This document shows positions 1 to 8,079 of a stretch of 64,000 bases of DNA, one piece after another; the first letter of the stretch is position 1, and each line of letters starts with the position of its first letter. Origin of the DNA: an uncultured Oscillospiraceae bacterium (GTDB lineage Bacteria > Bacillota > Clostridia > Oscillospirales > Acutalibacteraceae); NCBI GenBank assembly GCA_900540305.1, contig UQFL01000001.1, positions 46,482 through 110,481 on the forward strand, in the 5' to 3' direction. The position numbers and the translations under genes were made by a program. The notes under the pieces were generated by a model that was not told the DNA's origin, did no database searches, and saw nothing but the letters and a program-made list of their open reading frames with translations.

Positions 1-801
1 ATGATTATTGTTTTCGGCGTGCTTGATTCTTTTAAGCAAAAAGGCGAGTGGAAAACATTTTTCCTGATTGTCGGAATTGCAACGATTATATGCGGTATCC
101 TTGGAATTTTCGTTCTTAAAGACAGGGATAATATAGAAAAAAGCAACGAAAACTATTTTAAAAACATAATTTACGGCTTCAGACCTTCAACCGTTAAAAA
201 TAATAAAATGCTGTATCTTGCTTTCAGCGTTTTCTGTATTCTCAACATCGCATATCAGGTATTTATGCCTTATATTATCATCTATCTTGAAAAATCACTC
301 GGCATAACAAATTACGCAATACCGCTCGGCGGAATACTCGTTTTAGCGGCGGTTATTTCCGTATTGTTCGGCAGGGTTATTGATAAAGTTGGCAAAATAA
401 AATTTATGCTGCCGTCCTGCGCAGTGCTTATCATCGGCTTTATATGTATGTATTTTGCAAACGGGGATAATCTTGTTGTTCTTATAATTATCGGAACGGT
501 TATGATGGGCGCATATCTCGTAACATCTGCGGCAGTCTGCGCCGTGATAAGAGATTATACTCCAGCAGATAAAGTCGGACTGTTTCAGGGCGTAAGAATT
601 GTTTTTCAGGTTCTTATCCCCATGGTTACGGGTCCGTATATCGGTGCGGCTGTTATTTCAAGCAATAATCAGACATATGTAGAACTCGGAACGGTTAAAA
701 CAATCCCAACTCCGCACATCTTTCTTGCGTCTGCCGCAGTTGCTGTATTTGCGTTTATACCGCTTTTTGTGCTCATCAAAAAACAAAAAAGCAAAAAATA
801 A
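1..801 (+). CDS. MFS transporter, C-terminal part (truncated by window edge)
   Basis: This is the C-terminal two thirds of a major facilitator superfamily permease, a membrane transporter. About seven hydrophobic segments are visible in 266 residues. The loop with FGRVIDKVGKIKF has the G-x3-D-(R/K)-x-G-(R/K) character of the MFS signature between helices. Complete MFS proteins are about 400 residues, so the ATG at base 1 is probably internal and the start lies left of the window. It ends in a lysine-rich cytosolic tail. A short terminator-like hairpin follows. The substrate cannot be read; a sugar-cation (GPH-like) symporter or a drug/metabolite exporter are both possible. Confidence 0.75.
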   Translation: MIIVFGVLDSFKQKGEWKTFFLIVGIATIICGILGIFVLKDRDNIEKSNENYFKNIIYGFRPSTVKNNKMLYLAFSVFCILNIAYQVFMPYIIIYLEKSLGITNYAIPLGGILVLAAVISVLFGRVIDKVGKIKFMLPSCAVLIIGFICMYFANGDNLVVLIIIGTVMMGAYLVTSAAVCAVIRDYTPADKVGLFQGVRIVFQVLIPMVTGPYIGAAVISSNNQTYVELGTVKTIPTPHIFLASAAVAVFAFIPLFVLIKKQKSKK

Positions 802-816
802 ATATAATATAGGCTG

Positions 817-833
817 AGGCGACACGCCTTTTT
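817..833 (+). terminator. Weak terminator after MFS gene
   Basis: A 5-bp stem (AGGCG/CGCCT) with a 3-nt loop is followed by five T. It is short but sits 16 bases after the stop codon and before the gap promoter. Confidence 0.4.
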
Positions 834-872
834 GTTAAGAATTAACAAACTTTGACAAATGGAAAAAAGTGC

Positions 873-901
873 TTGATATTCTCAGCCAAACAGTATAAAA
901 T
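873..901 (+). promoter_or_regulatory. Putative sigma-A promoter of gap
   Basis: TTGATA (873-878) and TAAAAT (896-901) are separated by 17 bp, about 60 bp before the gap start. A nearby TTGACA at 852-857 has no convincing -10 at the right distance. A GGAGGT ribosome binding site follows at 948-953. Confidence 0.5.
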
Positions 902-961
902 ATATATCGATAAAATATTGTCAATCAATATTTTAAAATATTTTTTCGGAGGTATAATCCA

Positions 962-1975
962 ATGGTAAAAGTTGCTATTAATGGTTTCGGCCGTATCGGT
1001 CGTCTTGCTTTCCGCCAGATGTTCGGCGCTGAAGGCTACGAAGTAGTTGCTATCAACGACCTTACAAGCCCGAAAATGCTTGCTCATCTTCTTAAGTATG
1101 ATTCATCACAGGGCAAGTATGCTCTTGCAGATAAAGTTGAGGCTACTGATGATTCAATCATCGTAGACGGCCAGGAAATCAAAATCTATGCAAAGGCTGA
1201 CGCTTCTGAGCTTCCTTGGGGCGAACTTGGCGTAGATGTTGTTCTTGAGTGCACAGGTTTCTATTGCTCAAAGGATAAGGCTTCTGCTCACATTAAGGCA
1301 GGCGCTCGCAAGGTTGTTATTTCTGCTCCTGCAGGCAATGACCTTCCCACAATCGTTTACAATGTAAACCACGAGACACTTACAAAGGAAGACACAGTTA
1401 TTTCTGCTGCTTCTTGCACAACTAACTGCCTTGCTCCTATGGCTAAGGCTCTTAACGATTATGCACCTATCCAGAGCGGTATCATGTGCACAATCCACGC
1501 TTACACTGGCGATCAGATGACTCTTGACGGTCCTCAGAGAAAGGGCGATCTTCGTCGTTCTCGTGCAGCTGCTGTTAACATCGTTCCTAACTCAACAGGT
1601 GCTGCAAAGGCTATCGGTCTTGTTATTCCTGAGCTCAACGGCAAACTTATCGGTTCTGCTCAGCGTGTTCCTACCCCCACAGGTTCAACAACTATTCTTA
1701 CAGCTGTTGTTAAGGGCAAGGACATCACTGTTGACGGCATCAACGCTGCTATGAAAGCTGCTCAGACAGAGAGCTTCGGCTACAACACAGACGAAATCGT
1801 TTCTTCTGATATCGTTGGTATGCGTTACGGCTCACTCTTCGATGCTACTCAGACAATGGTACTTCCTCTTGGCGATGACCTCTTTGAGGTACAGGTTGTT
1901 TCTTGGTATGATAACGAGAACAGCTACACTTCACAGATGGTTCGCACAATCAAGTACTTCTCAGAGCTTGGCTAA
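962..1975 (+). CDS. gap: Glyceraldehyde-3-phosphate dehydrogenase, type I (NAD-dependent)
   Basis: Glycolytic enzyme converting glyceraldehyde 3-phosphate, NAD+ and phosphate to 1,3-bisphosphoglycerate in the cytosol. The 337 residues match the family length. The N-terminal Rossmann motif is INGFGRIGR. Asp33 in AINDLT favours NAD over NADP. The catalytic Cys152 lies in ASCTTN and the base His179 in TIHAYT. Codon use is strongly biased to a small set (GCT, CTT, GTT, AAG), unlike most neighbours and typical of a very highly expressed gene. GGAGGT lies 8 bases before the ATG. It is monocistronic between its own promoter and a strong terminator. Confidence 0.98.
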   Translation: MVKVAINGFGRIGRLAFRQMFGAEGYEVVAINDLTSPKMLAHLLKYDSSQGKYALADKVEATDDSIIVDGQEIKIYAKADASELPWGELGVDVVLECTGFYCSKDKASAHIKAGARKVVISAPAGNDLPTIVYNVNHETLTKEDTVISAASCTTNCLAPMAKALNDYAPIQSGIMCTIHAYTGDQMTLDGPQRKGDLRRSRAAAVNIVPNSTGAAKAIGLVIPELNGKLIGSAQRVPTPTGSTTILTAVVKGKDITVDGINAAMKAAQTESFGYNTDEIVSSDIVGMRYGSLFDATQTMVLPLGDDLFEVQVVSWYDNENSYTSQMVRTIKYFSELG

Positions 1976-2005
1976 GCCGAACACCATATAAGTGTAAAAA
2001 ATTAA

Positions 2006-2031
2006 GCGAGGTCTTTGACCTCGCTTTTTTG
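2006..2031 (+). terminator. Intrinsic terminator of gap
   Basis: A perfect 8-bp stem GCGAGGTC/GACCTCGC with a TTT loop is followed by TTTTTTG, 30 bases after the gap stop. Confidence 0.9.
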
Positions 2032-2050
2032 TTGCAATATATAAGCATTA

Positions 2051-2082
2051 AAAAAGTTCCGACTTCTCAGCCGGAACTTTTT
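2051..2082 (-). terminator. Terminator of the HTH-DUF4097 gene
   Basis: AAAAAGTTCCG and CGGAACTTTTT form an 11-bp stem around a 10-nt loop. It lies directly after the stop codon of the minus-strand gene. The A/T flanks let it work in both directions, as a second stop for gap transcripts. Confidence 0.85.
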
Positions 2083-2085
2083 GTT

Positions 2086-3324
2086 TTATTGTGCTGTTGA
2101 CTGAGCGGCATTTGTTGTCTGAACAGGCTGGGTTGTTTGCTCCGCCTGAGTAGTCTGCGGCACAACCTCGCCCGCTTTCAAAATCAAATCTCCGCCCACA
2201 GATTCAAAGTCAATTGTGCAGAAAGAGTCTAAATATGTATAAGTTCCTCTTGAAGTGCCGCCGCTTCTTATCATATCAAAATCACTGATAATATCGCCCG
2301 AAACGGTTTCGTAATTAACTGTAAATCCGTCTATATCCTGCGGAAGTGTGAAAGTTATTTTTCCTCCCACACTGTTTGCGTCAATTTTCGACGGTGCATC
2401 TGTGCAATTAATATTAATGTTGCCTTTAGTTGATTCGGTGTCTACACTTGCGTATTTTCCGCTTGCCGAGATGTTTCCGCTTACGGTGCTTACATCAAGC
2501 TTGTTTGCACTTACCTCGTTTATTGTAACATCCGCATTGGTACTGCTTATTTCAAGTTCGCCAAGCTCTTTATCCCTCGGAATGTTAACTGTGAGGTCCT
2601 TGCTTTTGTTTCCTATGATTTTGCCTGAATCGCAAAATTCAATTTTAAGCTCCGTCCCCTCAATTATGTAACGCATAGAGTATTCGTCATCAGCCGTTTT
2701 GTTTTCGCTGAAATTTATCGTGTTTCCGTCATAATACGCAACATTAACATTTCCGTTTATCCATTCAACAGATATTTCATTTATGCTTTGTGCGTCTATG
2801 TCGGCGCCGCCTGCTGAATATGAAGCAGGGTCGTCATATTCAACTCTGTAATCCTTTTCTTCAAGCACATCTTCGGTGATGCTTAAAATGCTTATAACGA
2901 TAAGCACAATTAAAACGCACGCCACGCCTGCGATTATTCTTATTCTTTTCTTTATCTTATCGGTGTCAACAGGATTATATTTTTTTGAATAGTTTTTCAT
3001 ATCTTCCGAATAAATCGGAATTTGATGTTTGACCGATTCGTGATTCTTATCATCAGGTGTTTTGTAATCATTGCCTGTGTTTTGTATGCTTTCATCTGAA
3101 TTTTCAGCTGCGTCAGGCTTTTCGTCTCCCATTATAAGAGAGTCAACAGATACGCCGTAAAGCTTTGAAAGAGCAATAAGATTATCTGTGTCAGGGTTGC
3201 TTTCGCTTTTTTCCCACCGTGAAATTTCCTGTGGGGAAACTCCTATTTTTTCAGCAAGCTCTTCTTGTGTATAGCCGTTTGCTTTTCTGTATTCATAAAG
3301 TCTTTTAGCTGTTTGAGCATTCAT
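2086..3324 (-). CDS. Membrane-tethered HTH (XRE) regulator with DUF4097 domain
   Basis: Residues 5-65 form a Cro/cI helix-turn-helix; the recognition stretch is YTQEELAEKIGVSPQEISRW. A charged linker leads to one membrane span at about 128-150. The outer part (about 180-385) has the repeated short beta strands with G-x-I/V spacing of DUF4097 adhesin-like solenoids (STVSGNISASG, SVGGKITF). The tail is rich in Thr and Gln. The order suggests a one-component sensor that holds a DNA-binding head on the membrane and a beta-solenoid outside; the signal is unknown. GAGGTGATAAT precedes the ATG. It follows galM by 58 bases with no terminator between them, so co-transcription is possible. Confidence 0.8.
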   Translation of the reverse strand: MNAQTAKRLYEYRKANGYTQEELAEKIGVSPQEISRWEKSESNPDTDNLIALSKLYGVSVDSLIMGDEKPDAAENSDESIQNTGNDYKTPDDKNHESVKHQIPIYSEDMKNYSKKYNPVDTDKIKKRIRIIAGVACVLIVLIVISILSITEDVLEEKDYRVEYDDPASYSAGGADIDAQSINEISVEWINGNVNVAYYDGNTINFSENKTADDEYSMRYIIEGTELKIEFCDSGKIIGNKSKDLTVNIPRDKELGELEISSTNADVTINEVSANKLDVSTVSGNISASGKYASVDTESTKGNININCTDAPSKIDANSVGGKITFTLPQDIDGFTVNYETVSGDIISDFDMIRSGGTSRGTYTYLDSFCTIDFESVGGDLILKAGEVVPQTTQAEQTTQPVQTTNAAQSTAQ

Positions 3325-3382
3325 ATTATCACCTCGGTTTAATGTTGTTAGTGTGTTTTGTAGTTTTTATTGAAATTTCTGT

Positions 3383-4438
3383 TTATTCTACGCTGAATCT
3401 GAATTCAGTAACTGTTTTAAATTCTTCGTTCGGCTCAACATATTTAAACGGGAATTTTTCGGGGAAGTTAACGCTGTCGGGATAAAACTGAGTTTCAAGC
3501 GCCGCACCGCGTCTGTAAGTTACCTTGCCGTTTGCCTTTCCGGGGTTGCCGTCTTTTGCAAGCCATCCGCCGCAGTAAAGCTGAATACCCGGCAGGTCTG
3601 TATATACGCTGAGCTTTCTTCCGCTTTCGGGGTCGTAAAGTACTGCCGCCTCAGAAAATTCACCTAAATTCTTTTTAAGGCAGTAGTTGTTGTCATAACC
3701 TATTCCGTCAATAACTGCGCTGAAAGGCTCGTCAATTTTTTCGCCTATTTTATGCATAACGGAAAAATCAAGCATTGTGCCTTTAAGTTCTTCAAGTTCG
3801 CCTGTCGGAAGCTGATTATCGTCTGTCTGTGTGAATTTGTCAGCGTTGATTTTAAGAAGATGACCTTCAACTGTTTTTTCAGGGTCGCAAGAAAGATTGA
3901 AATAAGCGTGGTTTGTCGGGTTTGCAACTGTTTTCTTGTCGCTCAATACGCTGTATTCAACTCTCAAAACATTGTCATCATCAAAAGTGTATTTAATTTT
4001 CATTGTGAAATTGCCGGGGAAGCCGTCCTCCATATCGGGGGAAAACTTTTTGAGTGTTATTGAATTATCACTTGTGTCTTCAACATCCCAAACGGTAAAA
4101 CTAAATCTGCCGCCGCCGTGAAGAGTCCAAGTGCCCTGATTTGCAGGGGTATGATATGTAACGCCGTCAATTTCAAATTTAGCGTCTCTTATTCTGTTAG
4201 CCACTCTGCCCACGGCAAGACCCTGATAACCAAGGTCTCCGTCTACATAGTAGTTAGGGTCGTCAAAGCCGAGCACAACATCGCCGAGATTTGAGTTTCT
4301 GTCAGGAACATTAATCGACTGTATTCCTGCGCCAAGCGTCTGGATTGAAACGCTCGCTCCGTTTTTATTAGTTATGGTATAAAGCATAACTGTGTCTTTA
4401 TTCTCAAGTTTGCCGAATTCTTTTTTAGCAATACTCAT
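3383..4438 (-). CDS. galM: Aldose 1-epimerase (mutarotase)
   Basis: Interconverts alpha and beta anomers of galactose and glucose, the entry step of the Leloir pathway. At 351 residues it has the usual length. His107 (LHGG), catalytic acid His177 (PTNHAYFNL), Asp249 (GYDNNY) and catalytic base Glu315 (AALETQFYPDS) are all present, as is the substrate arginine motif GRVANRI. There is no signal peptide, so it is cytosolic. It has its own promoter, divergent from the FHA-FtsW operon. The alpha-galactosidases in this window would release its substrate, but are not in the same operon. Confidence 0.95.
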   Translation of the reverse strand: MSIAKKEFGKLENKDTVMLYTITNKNGASVSIQTLGAGIQSINVPDRNSNLGDVVLGFDDPNYYVDGDLGYQGLAVGRVANRIRDAKFEIDGVTYHTPANQGTWTLHGGGRFSFTVWDVEDTSDNSITLKKFSPDMEDGFPGNFTMKIKYTFDDDNVLRVEYSVLSDKKTVANPTNHAYFNLSCDPEKTVEGHLLKINADKFTQTDDNQLPTGELEELKGTMLDFSVMHKIGEKIDEPFSAVIDGIGYDNNYCLKKNLGEFSEAAVLYDPESGRKLSVYTDLPGIQLYCGGWLAKDGNPGKANGKVTYRRGAALETQFYPDSVNFPEKFPFKYVEPNEEFKTVTEFRFSVE

Positions 4439-4478
4439 AATAGCACCCGCCTATAAAATTAATGATTTTATTAACTTG

Positions 4479-4507
4479 AGTATAACCCGAAATGTAAATA
4501 AATTCAA
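4479..4507 (-). promoter_or_regulatory. Putative promoter of galM
   Basis: On the minus strand TTGAAT (4507-4502) and TATACT (4484-4479) are separated by 17 bp, 41 bases upstream of the galM start. It is back to back with the promoter of the FHA gene. Confidence 0.65.
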
Positions 4508-4514
4508 CAGAATC

Positions 4515-4543
4515 TTGACTTTTTAAAATATAAAATATATCCT
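4515..4543 (+). promoter_or_regulatory. Putative promoter of the FHA-FtsW-PBP operon
   Basis: TTGACT (4515-4520) and TATCCT (4538-4543) have a 17-bp spacer. Transcription would begin near 4550. That argues against the ATG at 4550 as start codon and supports the TTG at 4622, which has AAGGAG 8 bases upstream. Confidence 0.6.
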
Positions 4544-4621
4544 TATTATGTGATTAAATGCCTATACGGCGTTAATATATATTTCTATATAAACTATAAT
4601 GTAAATCAAGGAGTGTTCTTT

Positions 4622-5368
4622 TTGGACGGTATTATAGAATCCTTAACCTCTGTTATGAGATATGCAATGCCCGCAGTGGCAGTTATTGTTATTTTCACCT
4701 GTGTTATTTCTCTTTTCAGAAACAGACCAAGAATCCATAAGCTTGCACAGCTTGTTGATGAAAATAACGGCGATATCATTGAGATAAACCATTGGGAAAC
4801 ATCAATAGGCAAATCAAAATCAAACGATATTGTTTTGCCGCTTCCCTCCGTTTCAAGATTTCATGCGGTTATCGCTAAAAAGAAAAGGGATTGGATTGTT
4901 ACGGATACCTTTTCAAAAAACGGAATTCTCGTAAACGGTGAAAAAATAGAGGGCAAAGCTGTTATTGAGGATGGCGACCTCATTTCTATCGGCACTGTTC
5001 CTCTTCGTTTTCAGTGTGCGGACGCTATTTCCGTTGAAACTAAAAAGCAGATTAGAAATTCTGCTTCACAGGGCGGAAAAATTGCGTATGCCGTTCTTGT
5101 GGATGTCAACACACGCAAGCCTGTTTATCTTATGAGAAACGATGTTCTTATCGGCAGAGGGGAAAACTGCCATATCAGAATATTGTCCGACACGGTGTCA
5201 TCTGAACACGCAAGAATTTATAAAACAACAAGAGGATGGGCGCTGTGCGACCTTGATTCGCATAACGGAACAAAGCTTAACGGCAGGTATCTCACCCAAA
5301 CTCAGCTTATTTTTGACGAGGATACAATTACCTTCGGCGACCGTGTTTTTGTCTTTTACGAAAAATAA
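4622..5368 (+). CDS. Membrane protein with two FHA domains
   Basis: FHA domains bind phosphothreonine. After the TTG start (AAGGAG at 4608-4613) there is one membrane span within about the first 30 residues, then two cytosolic FHA domains. The first has GKSKSNDI, SRFHA and KNGILVNG; the second has GRGENCHI, SEHARI and HNGTKLNG, so the Arg/Ser/Asn binding residues are complete in the second and nearly so in the first. The gene leads an operon with an FtsW/RodA protein and a transpeptidase. The same trio sits with Ser/Thr kinases in actinobacteria, but no kinase is present in this operon. The likely job is to couple phosphorylation to wall synthesis. The ATG at 4550 is in frame but lacks a ribosome binding site. 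Confidence 0.85.
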   Translation: MDGIIESLTSVMRYAMPAVAVIVIFTCVISLFRNRPRIHKLAQLVDENNGDIIEINHWETSIGKSKSNDIVLPLPSVSRFHAVIAKKKRDWIVTDTFSKNGILVNGEKIEGKAVIEDGDLISIGTVPLRFQCADAISVETKKQIRNSASQGGKIAYAVLVDVNTRKPVYLMRNDVLIGRGENCHIRILSDTVSSEHARIYKTTRGWALCDLDSHNGTKLNGRYLTQTQLIFDEDTITFGDRVFVFYEK

Positions 5369-5404
5369 CGGTTTTGAGTAATACATTAAAGAGAGGTTCG
5401 ATAA

Positions 5405-6670
5405 ATGGCTAAAAACAAACAGAAAAGGGTGCCGAAGATAAAACCCGTAAACAATTTTCTGCTAATGACTTTTGTAACGGTTTTTCAGCTTGTTACGGCG
5501 TTTATTTCGGCTAATTCGGGCGATACTTTTGAAATTAAAGTTATGGCTGCAATGCTTATTCTAATTGTTGTTGAATGGGCATATCTTATATTTTTCTATA
5601 CGGCGTTTCACAGAAGAAATTTTGAACTTGAAGTTATTGCATTTTTCCTGTGCTCAACGGGCATAGCAACTATCGGTTCAATAGACGCAGGCGCGGCGCT
5701 TAAACAGTGCCTTATGATTATTGCCGGCGTTATTGCGTATATCGTTTTGGTATTTTTGCTCGGCAATGTTGATTTGTGTATGAAACTAAGACTTCCCGTT
5801 GCCATTGCGGCGCTTGCGCTTTTGCTCGTCAATCTTGTAATTGCGAAAACAACAAACGGCGCAAGAAACTGGATAGAGATTTTCGGCATAACTTTTCAGC
5901 CGTCTGAATTTGTAAAAATAGCGTTTATTTTCGTCGGTGCGGCAACGCTTGAAAAAATTCAGACAAGTAAAAATATTTTTGCTTACATCGGTTTTTCGGT
6001 TGCCTGCGTGGGAACACTTATATTGATTAAGGATTTCGGAACGGCGCTCATTTTCTTTGTAACATTTCTTATAATTGCTTTTATGACTTCGGGCGATATA
6101 AAAACAATTATCCTCGCTGTCGCTTCAGCGGTTCTCGGTGCAGGAATCGTGCTCAAATATAAGTCTTATGTAACAAAGCGTTTTGCCGTTTACAGGCATG
6201 TTTGGGAGGCTGATTATTACAATACAAGCGGCTATCAGCAGACAAGAACGCTTGTTGGTTTAGCATCGGGCGGTCTGCTCGGTCTCGGAATAGGAAACGG
6301 AAACACAAGAAATGTTTACGCTTCTACAACAGACCTTATTTTCGGCGTTATCTGCGAGGAATGGGGATTCATTTTCGCCGTTATTCTTGTGCTTTCATTT
6401 GCGGCAATCGCCGTGTCGGCACTCGTAAATTCAATAGCGGCACGCTCCACATTTTATTCAATCGCCGCAGTTGCAGGCGCAGGTATGCTCCTTTTCCAGA
6501 CGGCGCTCAATATTTTCGGTATTACGGATGTTCTGCCTCTCACGGGCGTTACGCTTCCGTTTGTAAGCCAGGGCGGTTCATCAATGATTTGCTGTTGGGC
6601 TGTTCTTGCATATATAAAGGCGTCCGATGTGCGCACCTATAATTATCTGGGAGGTGCAAGGAAGAAATGA
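5405..6670 (+). CDS. FtsW/RodA/SpoVE (SEDS) peptidoglycan polymerase
   Basis: A SEDS-family glycosyltransferase that polymerises lipid II, working with a class B penicillin-binding protein. It has 421 residues and about ten membrane spans. Family motifs are visible: GARNWIEIFGITFQPSEF, GLGIGNGNTR, and the C-terminal PLTGVTLPFVSQGGSSMI. GAGAGGT lies upstream of the ATG. Its last four bases overlap the start of the PBP gene (ATGA), implying tight coupling of the pair. Whether it serves division (FtsW) or elongation (RodA) cannot be decided from sequence; the FHA neighbour resembles actinobacterial rodA-pbpA loci. Confidence 0.93.
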   Translation: MAKNKQKRVPKIKPVNNFLLMTFVTVFQLVTAFISANSGDTFEIKVMAAMLILIVVEWAYLIFFYTAFHRRNFELEVIAFFLCSTGIATIGSIDAGAALKQCLMIIAGVIAYIVLVFLLGNVDLCMKLRLPVAIAALALLLVNLVIAKTTNGARNWIEIFGITFQPSEFVKIAFIFVGAATLEKIQTSKNIFAYIGFSVACVGTLILIKDFGTALIFFVTFLIIAFMTSGDIKTIILAVASAVLGAGIVLKYKSYVTKRFAVYRHVWEADYYNTSGYQQTRTLVGLASGGLLGLGIGNGNTRNVYASTTDLIFGVICEEWGFIFAVILVLSFAAIAVSALVNSIAARSTFYSIAAVAGAGMLLFQTALNIFGITDVLPLTGVTLPFVSQGGSSMICCWAVLAYIKASDVRTYNYLGGARKK

Positions 6671-8070
6671 AAACAATAACAAAAAGAGGCATTTTTCTCT
6701 GGATTCTCTGTGTGCTTTTCATAGGCGGAATAGTTTTCCTTTCATACAGCCTTGTTGCAGACGGCTCCGAATGGGTTATGAAAACCTATAACCGCCATGT
6801 TTATAGTGACGGCCAGCTTATAGCCGCAGGCGCTATCAAAGATAAAAACGGCGTTGTTTTATCTGAATCAGAGGACGGCGAGAGAGTTTACAGCGATGAT
6901 AAAGATACAAGGCTTTCAACTCTTCATGTTATAGGCGACCCGAGAGGATTTATCTCAACAGGTGTTCAGTCTGCTTTTGAATCACAGCTTGTTGGTTACG
7001 ATGTTCTCAACGGCGTTTACGAGATTAAGAAAAACGGCGGCGGAAACGACCTCGTTTTAACTATTGACAGTGAGATTAATAAGGTTGCGTATGAAGCGCT
7101 CGGCGATAAAAAGGGTACAATCGCCGTTGTAAACTATAAAACTGGCGATATTGTTTGTATGGTATCAACCCCGAGTTATGATGTTGACAATGTGCCGTCA
7201 AATCTTGAGAGCAGCGATAAGTATGAGGGTGTGTATATAAACAGATTTTTGACAGGCCTTTATACTCCAGGCTCAACTTTTAAGGTTGTAACTGCAATAT
7301 GTGCTCTTCAAAATATGGGTAGCAGCATTTATGACAGAACATGGAAATGCGAAGGCGTTTATGATGTTGACGGTATTAAAGAAGATGAAATCATCTGTAA
7401 CGCCACCCACGGCAAAATTAATTTTGAAAATGCGCTCGCAAAAAGCTGTAACTCAACTTTCGGTCAGATTGCGATTGAACTCGGCCCCGAAAAACTTGCA
7501 CAGACGGTTGAGAGTATCGGTTTAACTTCATCTGTTTCAATAAGCGGTGAAATACATTCTGCAGAGGGAAGATTTTTCCTTGAAGAGGGCGACGCTGACG
7601 CATATGTAGGCTGGACGGGTATCGGACAGGGCGATACCCTTGTTTGCCCCGCCGCAATGCTTCGTCTTATGTGCGCAATTGCAAATGACGGCACGGCTGT
7701 TTCGTTCAATATTGTAGACAGATTTGAAAATAAATCAGGCGAATCATTCACGCTTAATCTTGATTTGAATGAAACTCAGATTCTCAGCACAGATGTTGCG
7801 TCTCAGATGAAAACCTTAATGAGAAACAATGTAAAAAAGCAGTACGGAGACAGCAAATATAAGGGTCTCAACCTTTGCGCTAAGTCGGGAACTGCTCAGA
7901 TAGATGAAGTGGACGCCCACAACACCGCTTGGTTTGTTGGCTTTATGGATGATGAGGAAAATCCCTATGCATTCGTTGTAGTTGCTGAAAAGGGAAATTC
8001 AGGCTCTAAAACAGCAGGTCCTATGGCTAACAAAGTGCTTCAGGCGATTGTGGACAGTAATGAGGATTAA
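6667..8070 (+). CDS. Class B penicillin-binding protein (PbpA/FtsI-type transpeptidase)
   Basis: Cross-links peptidoglycan outside the membrane. One N-terminal span (about residues 8-30) anchors it. The transpeptidase motifs are all present: SxxK at Ser203-Lys206 (PGSTFK), SxN at 260-262 (SCN) and KSGT at 406-409. It is short (467 residues), with only a small non-catalytic N-terminal region, as in PbpA of actinobacteria. It overlaps the SEDS gene by four bases and is its probable partner. No PASTA domains are present. Confidence 0.93.
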   Translation: MKTITKRGIFLWILCVLFIGGIVFLSYSLVADGSEWVMKTYNRHVYSDGQLIAAGAIKDKNGVVLSESEDGERVYSDDKDTRLSTLHVIGDPRGFISTGVQSAFESQLVGYDVLNGVYEIKKNGGGNDLVLTIDSEINKVAYEALGDKKGTIAVVNYKTGDIVCMVSTPSYDVDNVPSNLESSDKYEGVYINRFLTGLYTPGSTFKVVTAICALQNMGSSIYDRTWKCEGVYDVDGIKEDEIICNATHGKINFENALAKSCNSTFGQIAIELGPEKLAQTVESIGLTSSVSISGEIHSAEGRFFLEEGDADAYVGWTGIGQGDTLVCPAAMLRLMCAIANDGTAVSFNIVDRFENKSGESFTLNLDLNETQILSTDVASQMKTLMRNNVKKQYGDSKYKGLNLCAKSGTAQIDEVDAHNTAWFVGFMDDEENPYAFVVVAEKGNSGSKTAGPMANKVLQAIVDSNED

Positions 8071-8079
8071 TTGATATAA

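Noticed and set aside
852..857. TTGACA as the -35 of gap
   Set aside because: At 17 bp the only match is GATATT, weaker than the TTGATA/TAAAAT pair further on.
842..1087. Minus-strand reading frame opposite the start of gap
   Set aside because: It covers the gap promoter and coding start, has no ribosome binding site or protein-family character, and gap is certain.
4550..4621. In-frame ATG at 4550 as start of the FHA protein
   Set aside because: It lies at the predicted transcription start and lacks a ribosome binding site; the TTG at 4622 has AAGGAG at the right distance.
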